From: Bacteroidota bacterium
Lineage (GTDB): Bacteria > Bacteroidota > Bacteroidia > Palsa-948
Assembly: GCA_003164895.1 (NCBI GenBank)
Contig: PLUL01000070.1
Location: forward strand, 1 to 43,962
DNA: 43,962 nucleotides
Direction of reading: 5' to 3'
The translations under genes and the position numbers were made by a program. Position 1 is the stretch's first letter. Every line of letters begins with the position of its first letter. Below are positions 42,004 through 43,962 of the stretch, piece after piece. The notes under the pieces are model-generated. The model saw only the letters and a program-made list of their open reading frames with translations, was not told the DNA's origin and did no database searches.

Positions 42004-42483
42004 CTACTTTTTCAGAAATACCAATTGACCCAAATGATTAGATAAATGATTTGTGCGACTCAGTAAAATATTCAGTTTATTCCGGTGCGGTTCTTTTGCA
42101 AAATCTTCGGCAGAAACCGAAGTATGTTTTTGAAACCATGCGTCCGGTTGCATCTTGCTGAAATGATCCGCCAAGGTTGAATTAATATTTTTCCAATACT
42201 GTCTCAACTCCTTTGCCGATGGCATTGCCGCTTTGGCGTTATCGGGATTTTTCAGAAAAGGTTCATTTAGCTGAGGATATAACTGTTCACCCAAGCCGAG
42301 CAAGGGCAGCATGCGGTCGTGAACGGCTATGAGATGCCCTAATAAATAAATCCCTCTGTTCCTGCCGGGAGCAACTTCATTCATTAATTGTTCGTCAGGG
42401 AGTTTCTCTAAAAGATCGTTTCCGTTTTTCAGTTGTGCGTTCCAGGCATCCAGCGCCATCTTTACCATTATTTGATTTGTCAT
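42004..42483 (-). CDS. DinB-like four-helix protein
   Basis: This 159-residue protein resembles the DinB/YfiT fold. A helix contains YLLGHLIAVHDRMLPLLG, whose His can be a metal ligand, and a C-terminal helix contains RTNHLSNHLGQLVFL, with the paired HxxxH typical of the family. Members are metal-binding, some being thiol transferases or DNA-damage-inducible proteins of unknown function. It converges on the glucosaminidase gene with a 19-bp gap. Confidence 0.82.
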   Translation of the reverse strand: MTNQIMVKMALDAWNAQLKNGNDLLEKLPDEQLMNEVAPGRNRGIYLLGHLIAVHDRMLPLLGLGEQLYPQLNEPFLKNPDNAKAAMPSAKELRQYWKNINSTLADHFSKMQPDAWFQKHTSVSAEDFAKEPHRNKLNILLSRTNHLSNHLGQLVFLKK

Positions 42484-42565
42484 ATGGGGTTTTGTTTAGG
42501 GGGTTGAAATATTGTTTTACGAAGTTATTAAATTCAGCAATTCGTTTAGATTTAAAGAGAAAGAG

Positions 42566-42601
42566 ATGAATGCAGGACAGAAAATTGTTTTTAGTCAGTA
42601 G
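42566..42601 (+). pseudogene. degenerate 3' end of a LysM-protein gene copy
   Basis: Positions 42568-42594 match 41951-41977, the end of the LysM gene, at 24 of 27 positions. Both encode NAGQKIV in the same frame, and the first two differences are synonymous third-position changes. A TAG follows at 42599. The rest of the 212-bp gap (42484-42695) shows no gene that I can support. Confidence 0.4.
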
Positions 42602-42683
42602 ATGAGAAAATAGTATACATTGTAAATACAATGCAGTTAACCTTTTTTAGGAAAATATCATGTCGTACTAATCACTCTTTTTC

Positions 42684-42691
42684 TACATTTG
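42684..42691 (+). promoter_or_regulatory. predicted -7 element, near-leaderless start
   Basis: TACATTTG matches TAnnTTTG and ends 4 bp before the ATG at 42696. It is the same octamer as at 11754. Confidence 0.5.
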
Positions 42692-42695
42692 TCAC

Positions 42696-43433
42696 ATGCA
42701 CTCTAAGCAGTTAAGTAAACCACCAATCAAAGAGGCTATTATTAGTGTGTCGTTTAAAAATGTAGCATCTGTAGAGTTGCTGAATAGTTTTTGCGATAGT
42801 ACCTTTATTAAAAAAAATTACCCAATAAGGAATAACCTCATGACTTTAGAGGTGAAAAGTGATGCAAATATCAAAAATCCTATATCAACATCGCACAAAC
42901 ATGAAGGATTTTTATTAAGTTGTGGGGCAGGGTGCAATAAATCTATTCAATCAAAAATTGGTCAACTAAGTTTTCATAATACGGATAGTTATATTGGTTG
43001 GGAAAACTTTTATGATGAATTTAAAAAGATTTGGAAAAACTATTGTGAGACTGTGGGAAAAATGGATGTAACACAATTGGGTGTTCGATATATTAATCAA
43101 TTATACTTTGATTTGCCATTACAAAATGGTTTTGAAGAATTTTTAAAATTCTTACCAATAATACCAGAGGGAATTAATAGAAGTGTAAATAATTTTTTTA
43201 TTCAATTAAATGTTCCCAATGAGAACAATACACTTACGGGAATTATAACAGAGACTTTAGGTATTTTACCAAAAGATAAATTACAAGTAATATTGGATTT
43301 GAATGTTATAAAAGCAAAAGATTTTGTGTGTAATAGCAATGAAATGTGGGCATCATTTAATGATATTCGTAATTTTAAAAATCATTTATTTTTTAAAAGC
43401 TTAACAGATAAAGCAATAAAACAATATGAGTAA
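42696..43433 (+). CDS. TIGR04255-like family protein
   Basis: This 245-residue protein matches what I know of the uncharacterised TIGR04255 family. The N-terminus is KPPIKEAIISVSF. The middle is VTQLGVRYINQLYFDLP. The C-terminus is MWASFNDIRNFKNHLFFKSLTDKAI. The family is sporadic across bacteria and has no established function. The gene and its partner are visibly AT-richer than the core genes to the left, with more ATT/AAA codons, which fits an acquired cassette. It overlaps the next gene by 8 bp, so the two are coupled. Confidence 0.65.
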   Translation: MHSKQLSKPPIKEAIISVSFKNVASVELLNSFCDSTFIKKNYPIRNNLMTLEVKSDANIKNPISTSHKHEGFLLSCGAGCNKSIQSKIGQLSFHNTDSYIGWENFYDEFKKIWKNYCETVGKMDVTQLGVRYINQLYFDLPLQNGFEEFLKFLPIIPEGINRSVNNFFIQLNVPNENNTLTGIITETLGILPKDKLQVILDLNVIKAKDFVCNSNEMWASFNDIRNFKNHLFFKSLTDKAIKQYE

Positions 43434-43911
43434 TATAACTTTGAATGCTGCAAATGCAGTAGGAAGTGGCATGAATATTCAGCAGTTAAAACAAAGCAAA
43501 TGTTTTGGACAAACTGAATACGATAAGATATTGAAGGATAATGAAGGCACTTTAACCCAAGTATACGGAGATGATGTAAATAGTATTTTTCTGGTAGCAT
43601 ATAATAATCTCATTCCAAATGATTTGCAAACAGAAATTTTACATTTGTTTCAGGAAAAGTTACATTACATTGAAAAACAAATTGACCCTGAGAGATTAAA
43701 GTTTACAATTACAAAAGCTATGGATAATGAAATTTGCATTAATCGTAAAGCCACATCTGGAGGAAGAATCAAATTAATTATCAATGATGATGGTGTAATT
43801 GCATTTTCTTTTTTACCAGATAAAGGAAATAAAAGAGAAAAGGTATTGAATTTTTATACAACGGAATCGGTTGACTTTGAAACTTTAGCTTTCGATTTTT
43901 TTAGCTTCTGA
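43426..43911 (+). CDS. hypothetical partner of the TIGR04255-like protein
   Basis: I do not recognise this 161-residue soluble protein. It has no signal peptide or membrane helix. The N-terminus (MSNITLNAANAVGSGMNIQQLKQ) looks disordered. The centre is mixed alpha/beta, including LQTEILHLFQEKLHYIEKQI, and the C-terminal part has strands RIKLIINDDGVIAFSFLPD and KVLNFYTTESVDF. Its start overlaps the upstream gene by 8 bp, implying translational coupling and possible complex formation. Confidence 0.65.
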   Translation: MSNITLNAANAVGSGMNIQQLKQSKCFGQTEYDKILKDNEGTLTQVYGDDVNSIFLVAYNNLIPNDLQTEILHLFQEKLHYIEKQIDPERLKFTITKAMDNEICINRKATSGGRIKLIINDDGVIAFSFLPDKGNKREKVLNFYTTESVDFETLAFDFFSF

Positions 43912-43962
43912 ATTTATTCTTATATCTCTTCCTACTTTGGAACCATGCCTCCTTTCATATAT
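43885..43962 (-). CDS. possible 3' end of a gene entering from the right edge
   Basis: On the minus strand a frame open from the window edge encodes 25 residues (IYERRHGSKVGRDIRINSEA, then KKIES) and ends at a TAA. It would overlap the plus-strand gene by 27 bp. The Arg/Lys-rich composition looks protein-like, but it is short and I do not recognise it. Confidence 0.25.
   Translation of the reverse strand: MYERRHGSKVGRDIRINSEAKKIES

Overview
The window looks like core chromosome of a Bacteroidota bacterium. The evidence is the gene content (methylmalonyl-CoA epimerase, a fused alpha/beta E1 dehydrogenase, a Gly-rich RRM protein, DUF5522, WG repeats, Big_5-type lipoproteins, a T9SS-like C-terminus, kynureninase), the AT-rich composition, the lack of Shine-Dalgarno sequences, and many copies of the Bacteroidota -7 promoter element TAnnTTTG just ahead of genes. 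I see no rRNA, CRISPR array, transposase or prophage. One tRNA with a CAU anticodon lies at the left edge; its acceptor stem favours the lysidine-modified tRNA-Ile2.

Layout. Positions 1-7100: tRNA, HAD phosphatase, methylmalonyl-CoA epimerase, a secreted protein with its own terminator, DUF167, aminopeptidase P, a palindromic intergenic repeat, an alpha/beta hydrolase, a DUF418 membrane protein, and a very basic lipoprotein built of 35-37 residue repeats. 7100-15600: a minus-strand nusA-infB operon without rimP but with a structured leader, a UbiA-like membrane protein between two hypothetical secreted proteins, and hemL. 15600-21100: kynureninase, an SRPBCC protein, a 42-residue FeoB-associated Cys-rich membrane protein with a perfect palindrome at its predicted transcription start, an RRM protein, an outer-membrane barrel, and the E1 alpha/beta fusion. 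21100-28200: a two-helix potassium channel with seventeen exact 12-residue repeats, an SMR transporter, a YbdL-type aminotransferase overlapping an omega-amidase, a Big_5 lipoprotein whose signal peptide is encoded by a 7-bp tandem repeat, free-methionine sulfoxide reductase, and ComF. 28200-34300: two paralogous coiled-coil membrane proteins flanking a WG-repeat protein, then an ABC-F ATPase. 34300-40070: a compact minus-strand run of DUF5522, a GT-C glycosyltransferase, hutU, proC and a flavoprotein. 40070-43962: an ACC-deaminase-like PLP enzyme, a glucosaminidase/LysM protein (also with a heptanucleotide repeat in its signal peptide), DinB, and an AT-rich two-gene TIGR04255-like cassette at the right end.

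How the genes work together. Most are housekeeping. A loose theme is amino-acid nitrogen and sulfur handling: the YbdL aminotransferase with omega-amidase, methionine-R-sulfoxide reductase, kynureninase, urocanate hydratase, pyrroline-5-carboxylate reductase and a D-cysteine desulfhydrase/ACC-deaminase-like enzyme. Envelope genes are the second theme. The least ordinary items are the 12-residue-repeat potassium channel, the 7-bp repeats in two signal-peptide regions, the nusA leader hairpins, the palindromic operator candidate, and the TIGR04255-like cassette. No complete new multi-gene system is evident from sequence alone.
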